Made by a program: the position numbers and the translations under genes
Shown: positions 1 to 7,819 of the stretch, piece by piece
How the letters are laid out: every line of letters begins with the position of its first letter
Numbering within the stretch: position 1 is the stretch's first letter
Notes under the pieces: model-generated
What the model was told of the DNA's origin: nothing
The model's input: only the letters and a program-made list of their open reading frames with translations
The model's database searches: none
Assembly: GCA_022824205.1 (NCBI GenBank)
Contig: JAJEAI010000063.1
Location: forward strand, 1 to 37,623
Reading direction: 5' to 3'
Length of the DNA: 37,623 bases
Origin: Candidatus Binatia bacterium
Lineage (GTDB): Bacteria > Desulfobacterota > Binatia > UBA9968 > JAJDTQ01

Positions 1-43
1 GCCCTTGAAATTCCAGTTGCTCCAAAATACACTCTGTCATCGT

Positions 44-108
44 GGGACCTCGTTCCTCGACCCGCCAAGTCGTTGATATGATTACTTTATATCACGAACT
101 GAGGTCCC
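44..108. repeat. Nested inverted repeat at the left edge
   Basis: Arms GGGACCTCGTTC (44-55) and GAACTGAGGTCCC (96-108) are complementary with one bulged base, and an inner pair TGATAT (74-79) / ATATCA (89-94) lies between them. The structure sits downstream of the decayed PIN toxin gene on the minus strand. It could be a transcription terminator or the end of a small mobile element. There is no clear T-run, so its role is undecided. Confidence 0.4.
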
Positions 109-136
109 GCTCCCCACCCTTGGTGAAATATCCGGG

Positions 137-692
137 CTAGATGGCATCCTTGTGATTCGAGAGAACTGTGGCCGTTCGACCGAGCCCTAGTTTCTCAAGC
201 GCGGCCAGATGCTCCATGGTTGACCGTGGAGGGTTTCTCAATGCGGCACGATGGCCGCGGACGGCAGCAAGAACCGCTTCGGGCTGAGATTGAAGAAGCC
301 CGCCAATGAAGTCATCGGGATGTTGTGCTTCCAATCCATGCGGCGCCAGCCGGTCCGCGGGAAAATCCCGCAGGTTGAAGGTCACGATTGCGCTGGCACA
401 ACCGTGGATCGCCGCCGCCAGAACATGACGGTCGCGGACGTCAGGGAGGTCGAGTTTCGCGATGAGAACTTCGTAGCCAGAAACGACCGCCTCGGGAAAG
501 TGCTGGTCCATGATCGTACGGGTGCGCTCCAGCCTGTCGACTGTCACATGGGGCCGGTCGGCGAGTAGGTTGGCGATCCATTCTTCATGAATCGCCACGC
601 TCCAAAGCGGCTGGTACAAGTATTAGAAGAAAGTCTCGAAGGCCAGCGGGATACAGGACGTTGGCGTCGAGCAACGCCGTCAATCGGTTCAT
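137..692 (-). pseudogene. PIN-domain toxin (VapC-like), frameshifted
   Basis: PIN-domain toxins are metal-dependent ribonucleases of type II toxin-antitoxin modules. The start is the ATG at 692, giving MNRLTALLDANVLYPAGLRD, which carries the first catalytic Asp of the PIN fold (LLDANVLYP). About 20 codons in, near 625-635, the frame is lost. The remainder (LYQPLWS, IHEEW, then DVRDRHVLAAAI and TFNLRDFP, the usual second acidic cluster and C-terminal signature) continues in another frame to 137. Relatives have a few more residues between these parts, so a small deletion probably caused the shift. It starts 3 nt after the stop of the HTH antitoxin gene, a normal antitoxin-toxin order. The toxin is probably inactive unless the shift is an assembly error. 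Confidence 0.8.
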
Positions 693-695
693 CGG

Positions 696-1190
696 CTACT
701 GCAAGCCGAGTTTCTGATCCTGGGCAGTCAACTCGTCTAGCGCATCTCGGCGATGAGACTCCGTAGCCCGACGATAGGCGAGAATGTCTTCGGTCCGCAC
801 ACGCCGATGTGAGCCGACCTTACGGCACGGGATTTGTCCCTCGTCGAGTAACCGTACCAGGAACGTCCTCGATACCTGCAAGAGATCGGCCGCCTGCCGC
901 GTGGTCAACTCGGCCGGAACCGGTGCCAACGCAACTGTATTGCCACGCGCCATCTGGTCCAGAATCTCCCGCAGAAGCCGCAGCGCCTGGGCAGGAATCT
1001 CTACCGTTTCCTCATCGGCCGCGCCAAATCGAACCGGAACCGGCTCGGTCCCATCCGGCAACGCTGCCAGTTTCCTGCCGATCTGGTAGGCAAGAACTGC
1101 GTCCCGGCTGCTTGCAAACTTGGTCTCTCCGTCCTTCATGGCTCGATTCCCCATTGGCACCGCCTTCGTTGCGACAACGGCAATACTCAC
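696..1190 (-). CDS. HTH (excisionase-type) antitoxin partner of the PIN toxin
   Basis: The C-terminal half contains an excisionase/MerR-type helix-turn-helix (TTRQAADLLQVSRTFLVRLL, then IPCRKVGSHRRVRTEDILAY), the form found in antitoxins encoded upstream of PIN-domain toxins. The N-terminal half (around VEIPAQALRLLREILDQMA) matches the dimerisation/toxin-neutralising region of these antitoxins. It is expected to bind its own promoter and neutralise the toxin. The toxin gene follows after 3 nt, so the two were one operon. The start is uncertain: GTG 1190 is the longest form, while ATG 1154 has AAGGCGG upstream and ATG 1139 is also possible. Because the toxin is broken, this gene may now be an orphan repressor. 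Confidence 0.75.
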   Translation of the reverse strand: MSIAVVATKAVPMGNRAMKDGETKFASSRDAVLAYQIGRKLAALPDGTEPVPVRFGAADEETVEIPAQALRLLREILDQMARGNTVALAPVPAELTTRQAADLLQVSRTFLVRLLDEGQIPCRKVGSHRRVRTEDILAYRRATESHRRDALDELTAQDQKLGLQ

Positions 1191-1454
1191 TCATCTACCA
1201 TAAATGTCATATTCGCCGCAAACGACACCGCTACCTTCCCAAAGCCTTGAGACGATTGCTTCCCGGTCTCCGCGCCAGCAAACACAAGGCCCTTGATGAT
1301 CGGTCCTTCTTTGTCGGCCAGATGCTCTATCTCCCCTCTCGCGAGCAAATCACCTAGCGACTCCAACGGAACAGCAGGACGTGTTAAACAGGATCCGGGC
1401 GGTATGCTCCATTCACCGGATTACCCCTTCTTTCTGCCGTCTACCGGTCCTACG

Positions 1455-2090
1455 AAGTGGGACCGCCTCAACGTCGTGTGCCTCGCCTTTAAGGGACCCA
1501 CAGCGGGTTGACCGTCGAAGATATCCTCTCCGTCAACAGCCGCGCGGCGGAGCGAATGCGTAATGCCTTAGAGGAAAACCTTTTGACCATTGGAGACAGT
1601 GGCCGAGGACGACGGCCACCAACGACTTCGCTGGCGGCTTGGGTCACCCGCCCTGCACCCTTCATCCAAGTGCCACCCGGGGAGTTAGCTGACCTCGAAG
1701 CCGCAACGGGGGTCTGGACCGGGGTCGGGCTCGCGGAACGTGGCCGGAAGCTCTTCGCGGTCAAGCTGAGGGCAGTATCACACCGCCACCGGGAAGAGTT
1801 CGACGCCGCCTTGGGGAGACTTATGGATGGGGAAGGTCTCGCCATGCGTGCCGGGCCGCGAGAGAACCTTAAAATGGATTTGCTGACGCTGGAGCGGGAT
1901 GCCATCACGAGCCGTCAAGAGCTTGAGTTCGGTTACCTTTCCCGGGGAGCGCGGCGGCGGAACCGCCGGCGGGTGCGACCGTACGGCATGCTGTACGGCA
2001 ACCGCGCGTTCCTGGTTGGACCGAAACGGATCGGGGAAGGGACGCCATGCTCTGGCGGCTGGCGAACCGTGACCCGGACCAAGGCCAGGA
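1455..2090 (+). pseudogene. WYL-domain transcriptional regulator, multiply frameshifted
   Basis: Pieces of one HTH-WYL regulator lie in order but in different frames. They are LNVVCLAFKGPTAG (ends 1508), LTVEDI and AAERMRNALEEN (from 1508), LETVAEDDGHQRLRWRLGSP (1590 to about 1660), FIQVPPGELADLEAATG through RRVRPYGMLYGNRAFLVG (from 1661, the WYL core), and LWRLAN (from about 2047). At least four frame changes (near 1508, 1588, 1660 and 2043) are needed to join them. The C-terminal end of the family is missing. WYL regulators often control DNA-damage or defence genes, but no intact partner is present. This gene is clearly dead. Confidence 0.75.
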
Positions 2091-2297
2091 TTCGGCCCTC
2101 TCGGCCCGAAAAGCGGGCGTGGCGGAGTTTGGCGGAATCGATCCCGTTGCACCTGATGCCCACGGACCGGCGAAAGCAGGGCGTTACGGCTGTCTGGGGC
2201 GAAACCTGACCAAGAGAGCGGCCGGAGGGTCGCTGTGTCACGAGCACCGTGAAAAGTGTCCCTTGACACTATACAGCCATGCCGGCTAACATCGGGA

Positions 2298-2588
2298 ATG
2301 AAGATCAGGAACGTGGTCCACAGGGGGCTGCGTCGGCTAATTGAAGAAAATGATGCCGGCGGAGTGCAGCCTGCGTTCGCGCCAAAGCTCCGGCGCATCG
2401 TTTCTTTTCTCCAGGATATGGAACGGGAGGAAGAGTTGCGGACAGTGCCGGGTTGGAGGGCACACAGGCTGAGTGGAGATCGCCGAGGCATGTGGAGTCT
2501 GACCGTTACCGCGAACTGGCGGCTCACGTTCCGGATCGACCGCGACGCGATGGAGATCGTCGACCTCAACTACGAGGATTATCACTGA
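2298..2588 (+). CDS. higB: HigB-type RelE/ParE-superfamily toxin
   Basis: This 96-residue protein has the HigB architecture: MKIRNVVHRGLRRLIEEND at the N-terminus, PKLRRIVSFLQDM in the helical hairpin, then PGWRAHRLSGDRRGMWSLTV and NWRLTFRI in the beta-sheet core, ending DLNYEDYH. HigB toxins cleave ribosome-bound mRNA. The ATG at 2298 is chosen because family members begin at this MKIR-like segment; an in-frame ATG at 2256 would add 14 unrelated residues. The antitoxin gene follows 9 nt later, the toxin-first order typical of higBA. The gene appears intact. Confidence 0.88.
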   Translation: MKIRNVVHRGLRRLIEENDAGGVQPAFAPKLRRIVSFLQDMEREEELRTVPGWRAHRLSGDRRGMWSLTVTANWRLTFRIDRDAMEIVDLNYEDYH

Positions 2589-2597
2589 GAGGCAGAC

Positions 2598-2945
2598 ATG
2601 AATCCGGTACATGGCTTCCGAATGAAGAGCCCCGTCCATCCCGGCGAGTTCGTCAAATGTGAAATTATCGAGGCTCTCGATCTCACGGTGACTGCGGCGG
2701 CGAAGGCCCTTGGCGTCACGCGAGCGGCGCTTTCGGCCGTTCTAAACGAGAGAGCGCGCTTATCGCCGGAGATGGCGTTGCGGATCGAGAAAGCATTCGG
2801 CGTGTCGATGGACACCCTCATGCGTATGCAGAACAGTTACGATATCGCCAAGACCCGCGGGCGGGCGGACGAGATTGAGGTTGCACAATTCGAGAGAAAG
2901 TCGCGCGGGAACAAGCCTCGCGTGGCCCTCCATACCGGAAGGTGA
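2598..2945 (+). CDS. higA: HigA-type XRE antitoxin
   Basis: This 115-residue protein carries the HigA signature: HPGEFVKCEIIEALDLTVTA, then an XRE helix-turn-helix (AAKALGVTRAALSAVLNERA) and LSPEMALRIEKAFGVSMDTL followed by the usual MQNSYDIA. HigA binds and neutralises HigB and represses the operon through its HTH. GAGG precedes the ATG at 2598 by about 5 nt; an internal ATG at 2622 is an alternative. It lies directly downstream of higB. The last 30 residues are basic and less conserved. Confidence 0.9.
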   Translation: MNPVHGFRMKSPVHPGEFVKCEIIEALDLTVTAAAKALGVTRAALSAVLNERARLSPEMALRIEKAFGVSMDTLMRMQNSYDIAKTRGRADEIEVAQFERKSRGNKPRVALHTGR

Positions 2946-3365
2946 GCGTTGGCTCTGATGAAAGATCTGCAAGCGCAGTCGGTCGGTAGGTGGAAGCGAT
3001 AGAACTCCTTCGTCCCATCGCATCTTTCCGGGTCTGGTATCCGCCTGCGTCGAGGAACGCGCCGAAGGCGGTTCCGAACGCTGCGTCGGCCCGACCCACT
3101 GGCTCGGATCAAGACTGCAAGTGGGTGTCGGTCTCGGTGGTTGCGCACCCCCGCATCCAATAAGCCCCCGGAAACGTTTGAGTTTCCAGGGGCTTATTGT
3201 TTCGCCCGTCCGCTGTTTGTGGGTAGATGCCAACACGTGAGCCCTGGCCGACCGACAAACGTCGGGCCTCACTGGTCAACGACGGGTCCGCCACGCGGAG
3301 GCAGAGTTGATTCGTCCCCGTAGAGCGGATAGGATCGGTCTCAATCCAATCCGCGAAGGGTGCCC
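2946..3365. other. Intergenic stretch between higA and the hydrolase gene
   Basis: No coding region is recognised here on either strand; the short minus-strand ORFs have no family resemblance. The only clear structure is the hairpin at 3159-3198. No tRNA could be fitted immediately upstream of it. Confidence 0.6.
3159..3198. terminator. Long stem-loop terminator
   Basis: AATAAGCCCC (3159-3168) plus GGAAAC (3170-3175) pair with GTTTCC (3182-3187) plus GGGGCTTATT (3189-3198). The 16 base pairs carry one symmetric C/A mismatch and a six-base loop. The A/T-flanked ends make it a usable terminator in both directions. It closes the higBA region and isolates it from the catabolic block. Confidence 0.75.
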
Positions 3366-4118
3366 ATGAAAGTACACGAACGCGTCCTCACCCCTGAAAG
3401 AGACGGCATCTACGGCTATCTGGCGGCGCCGGAGCGGGACACGCCGGGTCCGGCGCTGCTCATGACCCATCAGAACACCGGCGTCACCGACTACATCAAG
3501 ATCGAGGCGCTGAAGTTCGCCCACCTGGGCTACACCGTCGTGATACCGGACCTGTACTCGATGCTGGGCTACCCCGACGTGACCCACATCCACACCGGCC
3601 GGCAAATCCAGGCGCGCACCAAGGACGGAGAGTTCGTGCGGGTCATCCGGCAGGGCTGGGACTATCTCACTTCGCGCGGCGACGTGGACTCCGGCCGCGT
3701 GGCCGTGTCCGGATACTGCATGGGCGGACGCATCGCCATCCACTTCGTCGCCGCCACCCCCGAGGTGCGGGCATTCGTCGGCTACTACCCGACGATCCGC
3801 GACGAGCCCGCGACGGAGATCAGGCCGGTTCATCCGTGCGACAACGCGCGCAAATTCAAGTGTCCGTCCATCATCCTTTACGGCGTCGACGACCGCATCT
3901 CCACCGTGCCCATCCAGCAACGGGTGTGGGAGAGCTTCCTGGCCAACGGGCAACCGCTGGAGTGGCACTTCTTCCCCTTCGGCGGACACGGCTTCGTGGA
4001 CCCCGGCACCGAGGGGTATCACCCCCACGCGGCCAGGCTTTCCTTCCCCTTGGTGGTGGACTTCATGGCCCGGGAGCTCGACCACGAGGCCGACGGCCTG
4101 ACGTTCTCGGAGAACTGA
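3366..4118 (+). CDS. Dienelactone hydrolase family protein
   Basis: This 250-residue alpha/beta hydrolase cleaves ester or lactone bonds in the cytoplasm, as dienelactone hydrolases do in aromatic-ring degradation. The nucleophile is Cys118 in GYCMGG, the acid is Asp175/176 in GVDDRIS, and the base is His208 in GGHGF. This gives a Cys-Asp-His triad of the DLH type. The ATG at 3366 is preferred over an in-frame GTG at 3360 because GAAGGG lies just upstream. It is the first gene of a plus-strand run with the ASST-like and creatinase genes (28-nt gap to the next). The natural substrate is not evident; no other aromatic-degradation gene is nearby. Confidence 0.85.
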   Translation: MKVHERVLTPERDGIYGYLAAPERDTPGPALLMTHQNTGVTDYIKIEALKFAHLGYTVVIPDLYSMLGYPDVTHIHTGRQIQARTKDGEFVRVIRQGWDYLTSRGDVDSGRVAVSGYCMGGRIAIHFVAATPEVRAFVGYYPTIRDEPATEIRPVHPCDNARKFKCPSIILYGVDDRISTVPIQQRVWESFLANGQPLEWHFFPFGGHGFVDPGTEGYHPHAARLSFPLVVDFMARELDHEADGLTFSEN

Positions 4119-4146
4119 ACCTCCCGCGCCTGTTTCCGGAGCCGGC

Positions 4147-5211
4147 ATGCGACACCTTGTGACCGGACTCACGATCCTCGACGAGGCCCGCGCAACGCCG
4201 GGCTACACGATCTTCAGTCCCCTCGGCCGGAAGGCCACCCATCTGATCGACTTGCAAGGGAACGTGGTGCACGAATGGCGTCTGCCGGGCTTCGCGGGAC
4301 TCTACGGCCACCTTCTGCCCAACGGCAACCTGCTGGCCGCGGTCCAGACCACGGACGGACCGAGCGGCCTGCGCGGCAAGGGCGGCCACCTGCTGGAATT
4401 CGACTGGGACGGCAACATCGTCTGGGAACACGTGGATCCCCGCCACCACCATGACCAGCGGCGTTGCCCCAACGGCAACACCGTATACGCTTCATGGAAG
4501 CTCTTGTCCCACGAGCAGGCTCGACGAGTGCAGGGCGGGCGCGAGGGGAGCGAGCACCCGGACGGCATCTACAGCGATGTGCTGCGCGAGATCGACGGCG
4601 ACGGCAACACGGTCTGGGAATGGCAAGCCGCCGCCTCGGAGGAGATGTACCGCTACCCGCTCAACCCCATCTGCGCGCGCGTCGAGTTCAGCCACGCGAA
4701 CTCGCTCTGGCCCCTCGACAACGGCGATCTGCTGGTGAACTTCCGATACAATCACCTGATGGCTGTCATCGACCGGGAAACCGGGGCGTTCAAGTGGGAA
4801 CATTGCGATTGGTCCTACGGCCAGCAGCACAACGTGCACCTGCTCGACAACGGCAACCTGTTGTTCTTCGCCAACGGCGCCGACGTGCTCTATGGCGGCC
4901 CGGGCGCGGGGTCGCGCGTCATCGAACTGGACCCCGCCACCAAGGAGATCGTCTGGCAGTACCAGGGCTCCCCGCCGGGGACCTTCTTCAGTTGGTTCAT
5001 CAGCGGCGCGCAGCGGCTCGCTTCGGGCAACACGTTGATCTGCGAAGGGGTCTGGGGACGATTCTTCGAGGTGACCCCGGAAGGCGAGATCGTGTGGGAA
5101 TACGTCTCGCCGTATTTCTCCGAGGAACATCCGAGCTACAAGGGCGGCAACTACGTCTTCCGCGCCTACCGCTACACCGCGGATTCGCCGGAGATCGCCG
5201 GACGAGTGTAG
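4147..5211 (+). CDS. Arylsulfotransferase (ASST)-like beta-propeller protein
   Basis: The 354 residues are built from repeated propeller blades with motifs such as HLIDLQGNVVHEW, LLEFDWDGNIVWEH, EIDGDGNTVWEW and FEVTPEGEIVWEY. This is the pattern of the ASST / aryl-sulfate sulfotransferase family. Conserved histidines occur in HHHDQRRCPNGN, FSHANSLWP and QQHNVHLLDNGN. No signal peptide is seen, unlike classical periplasmic ASST, and it is shorter than the roughly 600-residue enterobacterial enzyme. Sulfotransfer activity is therefore uncertain. GGAG precedes the ATG at 4147. It lies between the hydrolase and creatinase genes in an apparent operon. Confidence 0.75.
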   Translation: MRHLVTGLTILDEARATPGYTIFSPLGRKATHLIDLQGNVVHEWRLPGFAGLYGHLLPNGNLLAAVQTTDGPSGLRGKGGHLLEFDWDGNIVWEHVDPRHHHDQRRCPNGNTVYASWKLLSHEQARRVQGGREGSEHPDGIYSDVLREIDGDGNTVWEWQAAASEEMYRYPLNPICARVEFSHANSLWPLDNGDLLVNFRYNHLMAVIDRETGAFKWEHCDWSYGQQHNVHLLDNGNLLFFANGADVLYGGPGAGSRVIELDPATKEIVWQYQGSPPGTFFSWFISGAQRLASGNTLICEGVWGRFFEVTPEGEIVWEYVSPYFSEEHPSYKGGNYVFRAYRYTADSPEIAGRV

Positions 5212-5243
5212 CCGGAGCATGCGCAACGTCGGGGGCGGTGAGT

Positions 5244-6449
5244 ATGGAACAGGTCAAGACGATCCCCAACGGGGAGAAGGTCGAACCGACTTTCACCGCC
5301 GGAGAGATGAACCGCCGGCTCGCGGCCCTGCGCGCGCACATGGCGGAGCGGCAGATCGATGTCTGCCTCTTCACTTCGATTCACAACGTCAACTACTTCA
5401 GCGACTTCCTCTATACTTCCTTCGGTCGCCCCTACGGCCTGGTGGTGACGCACGAGGGCCAGACCACCATTTCGGCCAACATCGACGCGGGCCAGCCCTG
5501 GCGGCGCACCTTCGGCGACAACCTCGTCTACACCGACTGGCACCGGGACAACTACTTCGTCGCGGTGAAGCGGTTGATCCCGGATGGCTGCCGGGTGGGC
5601 ATCGAGCTCGACCACATCACCCTGGAAAACTCCCGCAAGCTTCAGGGGGCCTTGCCCGCCGCCGACCTGGTGGACGTGAGCAAGCCGGCCATGCGCATGC
5701 GCATGGTCAAGTCCGACGAGGAGGTCGCGTGGATCCGGGAGGGTGCGCGCATCGCCGACATCGGCGGCGCGGCCTGCGTGGAGGCCATCGGGGTGGGAGT
5801 GCCGGAGCACGAGGTGGCGCTGCACGCGACCCGGGCCATGGTGCGCGAGATCGGCAGGAGCCAGCCACACGTGGAATTGATGGACACGTGGACCTGGTTC
5901 CAGTCGGGCGTCAACACCGACGGCGCCCACAACCCGGTCACCTCCCGGAGGATCGAGCGCGGCGACGTCCTGAGCCTGAACTGCTTTCCGATGCTGGCCG
6001 GCTATTACACGGCGCTCGAGCGCACCCTGTTCGCGGAGGAGTGCCCGGACGAGCACCTGCGGCTGTGGAGGATCAACGTGGAGGTACACGAGGCGGGGAT
6101 CGGCCTTATCAAGCCCGGGGTGCGTTGCTGTGACGTCGCCGCCGAGCTCAACGCCATCTACGAGCGCCACGGCCTGCTGGAAAACCGCACCTTCGGCTAC
6201 GGTCACAGCTTCGGCGTGCTGTGCCACTACTACGGCCGCGAGGCGGGCCTCGAGCTCCGCGAGGACGTCACCACCGTGCTCGAGCCCAACATGGTGGTGT
6301 CCATGGAGCCGATGATCATGATCCCGGAGGGCCAACCCGGCGCCGGCGGCTACCGGGAGCACGACATCCTGGTGGTGACGGAGGACGGCGCCGAGGACAT
6401 CACCGGATTCCCGTACGGGCCGGAGCACAACATCGTAAGGAAACCCTGA
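5244..6449 (+). CDS. Creatinase (creatine amidinohydrolase)
   Basis: The enzyme hydrolyses creatine to sarcosine and urea. The 401-residue protein matches the creatinase branch of the M24 pita-bread family along its length. It has the N-terminal IHNVNYFSDFLYTSFGRPY, then ANIDAGQPWRRTFGDN and YTDWHRDNYF, and in the C-terminal domain MDTWTWFQSGVNTDGAHNPV, YTALERTLF, FGYGHSFG and SMEPMIM. His229, Glu259 and Glu355 correspond, with a constant offset of 3, to the catalytic His232, Glu262 and Glu358 known from Pseudomonas creatinase. The metal-binding residues of true M24 aminopeptidases are not expected. The start is ATG 5244 after GGGGGCGG; the open frame extends upstream but that part shadows the ASST-like gene. 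No sarcosine oxidase or urease gene lies in the window. Confidence 0.92.
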   Translation: MEQVKTIPNGEKVEPTFTAGEMNRRLAALRAHMAERQIDVCLFTSIHNVNYFSDFLYTSFGRPYGLVVTHEGQTTISANIDAGQPWRRTFGDNLVYTDWHRDNYFVAVKRLIPDGCRVGIELDHITLENSRKLQGALPAADLVDVSKPAMRMRMVKSDEEVAWIREGARIADIGGAACVEAIGVGVPEHEVALHATRAMVREIGRSQPHVELMDTWTWFQSGVNTDGAHNPVTSRRIERGDVLSLNCFPMLAGYYTALERTLFAEECPDEHLRLWRINVEVHEAGIGLIKPGVRCCDVAAELNAIYERHGLLENRTFGYGHSFGVLCHYYGREAGLELREDVTTVLEPNMVVSMEPMIMIPEGQPGAGGYREHDILVVTEDGAEDITGFPYGPEHNIVRKP

Positions 6450-6466
6450 TCCGTCGCGGCCGGCGT

Positions 6467-6497
6467 GGAACGCTCGTTCCCGGAACACTCTTGTTCC
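6467..6497. promoter_or_regulatory. Two tandem GGAAC...GTTCC palindromes upstream of the ABC genes
   Basis: GGAAC-gctc-GTTCC (6467-6480) is followed after one base by GGAAC-actctt-GTTCC (6482-6497). They lie in the 164-bp gap between the creatinase gene and the transporter ATPase gene. A weak promoter-like pair (TTGTTC at 6492, TATATG at 6513) overlaps the second palindrome. Binding by a dimeric regulator is inference; a hairpin in the mRNA is the alternative. Confidence 0.4.
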
Positions 6498-6613
6498 TTG
6501 AGTTCGTCTGGTATATGGTCGTCACTCATTCGGGATGGCGAGCTCACGGAGTGTGGATGCCGGGGCGGCACAGAGCTTGCCGTTCGCATGTTTCCGCCGG
6601 GGCGGATGGCTGA

Positions 6614-7729
6614 ATGGTTGAGTCCAAGCCCAGCATAGTCAGGTTCGATCGCGTCCAGAAGAGTTACGACGGCGAGACCCTCGTCATCAAGGACCTCAAC
6701 CTGGACATAGAGGCGGGCGAGTTCCTGACCATGCTGGGGCCGTCCGGATCGGGCAAGACCACCTGCCTGATGATGCTCGCGGGTTTCGAGCCCGCCACCC
6801 ACGGTGAGATCTATCTCAACGGTCAGCCCATCAACCGTGTCGCGCCGCACAGGCGCGACATCGGCATGGTGTTCCAGAACTACGCGCTGTTCCCGCACAT
6901 GACCGTGGCCGAGAACCTGGCGTTTCCGCTGCTGGTCCGCAAGATTGCGAAACCGGACATCAGGGCCAGGGTGGAACGGGTGCTCGATATGGTCCGGCTG
7001 GCCGGTTTCGAGAACCGGCGGCCCGCCCAGCTCTCCGGGGGCCAGCAGCAGCGCGTGGCGGTGGCGCGCGCCCTTGTCTTCGAGCCCGCCCTGGTGCTGA
7101 TGGACGAGCCCCTCGGGGCGCTGGACAAGAACCTGCGCGAGGAGATGCAGTACGAGATCAAGCGCATTCATGAGAATCTCGGCGTCACGGTGGTCTACGT
7201 GACCCACGATCAATCCGAAGCGTTGACGATGTCCAGCCGGATCGCGGTCTTCAACGACGGCCTCATCCAGCAGCTTGCCACACCCGACGTTCTCTACGAG
7301 CAGCCCGAGAACGCCTTTGTCGCGCAGTTCATCGGCGAGAACAACCGCCTGCGCGGCACGGTCGTATCGGTTGACGGGGACTATTGCCTGGTGAGGCTCG
7401 AGGACGGTGCGACCGTTCGCGCGCTCAAGATCAACGTGGCCGGCAAAGGGGCGCAGACCTGCCTGTCGTTGCGCCCCGAACGGGTCGCCATCGAACCGAC
7501 AGGGGTCACGGAAGAGAACATCCTCAGCGGCCGCGTCGAGGAGTTGATCTACCTGGGCGACCACAAGCGCGCGCGCCTGTCGGTGGCCGGCCAGGATGAG
7601 TTTATCGTCAAGGTTCCAAACGCCCAGGACCACGCTCCTCTGAGCGAAGGCACGCGGGTCCGTCTCGGCTGGGCTGCGGAGGATTGCAGGGCGCTCGATG
7701 CGTCAGGGGAGGTGTCCACGCCCGGATGA
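6614..7729 (+). CDS. Polyamine-type ABC transporter ATP-binding protein (PotA-like)
   Basis: This is the cytoplasmic ATPase that powers the importer encoded downstream. Walker [10 protein letters not shown] is at residues 42-50, the Q-loop at VFQNY (87-91), signature LSGGQQQR at 140-147, Walker B ALVLMDEP at about 159-166, and H-loop THDQ near 198. The C-terminal 120 residues form the TOBE/MOP-like regulatory domain of the PotA/CysA/MalK class ([12 protein letters not shown], then [13 protein letters not shown]). Length (371) is normal. It starts the gene order ATPase, binding protein, permease, permease, the usual order of spermidine/putrescine-like systems. The adjacent creatinase suggests a creatine-like or amine substrate; that is inference. 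Confidence 0.92.
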   Translation: MVESKPSIVRFDRVQKSYDGETLVIKDLNLDIEAGEFLTMLGPSGSGKTTCLMMLAGFEPATHGEIYLNGQPINRVAPHRRDIGMVFQNYALFPHMTVAENLAFPLLVRKIAKPDIRARVERVLDMVRLAGFENRRPAQLSGGQQQRVAVARALVFEPALVLMDEPLGALDKNLREEMQYEIKRIHENLGVTVVYVTHDQSEALTMSSRIAVFNDGLIQQLATPDVLYEQPENAFVAQFIGENNRLRGTVVSVDGDYCLVRLEDGATVRALKINVAGKGAQTCLSLRPERVAIEPTGVTEENILSGRVEELIYLGDHKRARLSVAGQDEFIVKVPNAQDHAPLSEGTRVRLGWAAEDCRALDASGEVSTPG

Positions 7730-7819
7730 CCGAGAGTCCGGGGATACGTTCTACCGCAGGAATATCGATGGCTGAACAAAGACCGGTCCGTCCGGTCGAC
7801 AGCGAACAGGAGACTCGCA

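Noticed and set aside
1191..1435. Minus-strand open stretch ending exactly at the start of the HTH antitoxin gene (contains GEIEHLADKEGPIIKGLVFA)
   Set aside because: It has no ATG, starts after a TAA with only weak TTG options, and matches no family I recognise. The abutment may be chance, since the antitoxin start itself is uncertain.
3040..3160. Possible tRNA immediately upstream of the 3159-3198 hairpin
   Set aside because: No T-arm with TTC and no cloverleaf could be fitted; only the hairpin resembles those found after stable RNA genes.
4464..5243. Long open frame continuous with the creatinase gene, a possible N-terminal extension
   Set aside because: It overlaps the ASST-like gene in another frame, is Arg/Gly/Pro-rich as shadows in GC-rich DNA are, and creatinases start at the position chosen.
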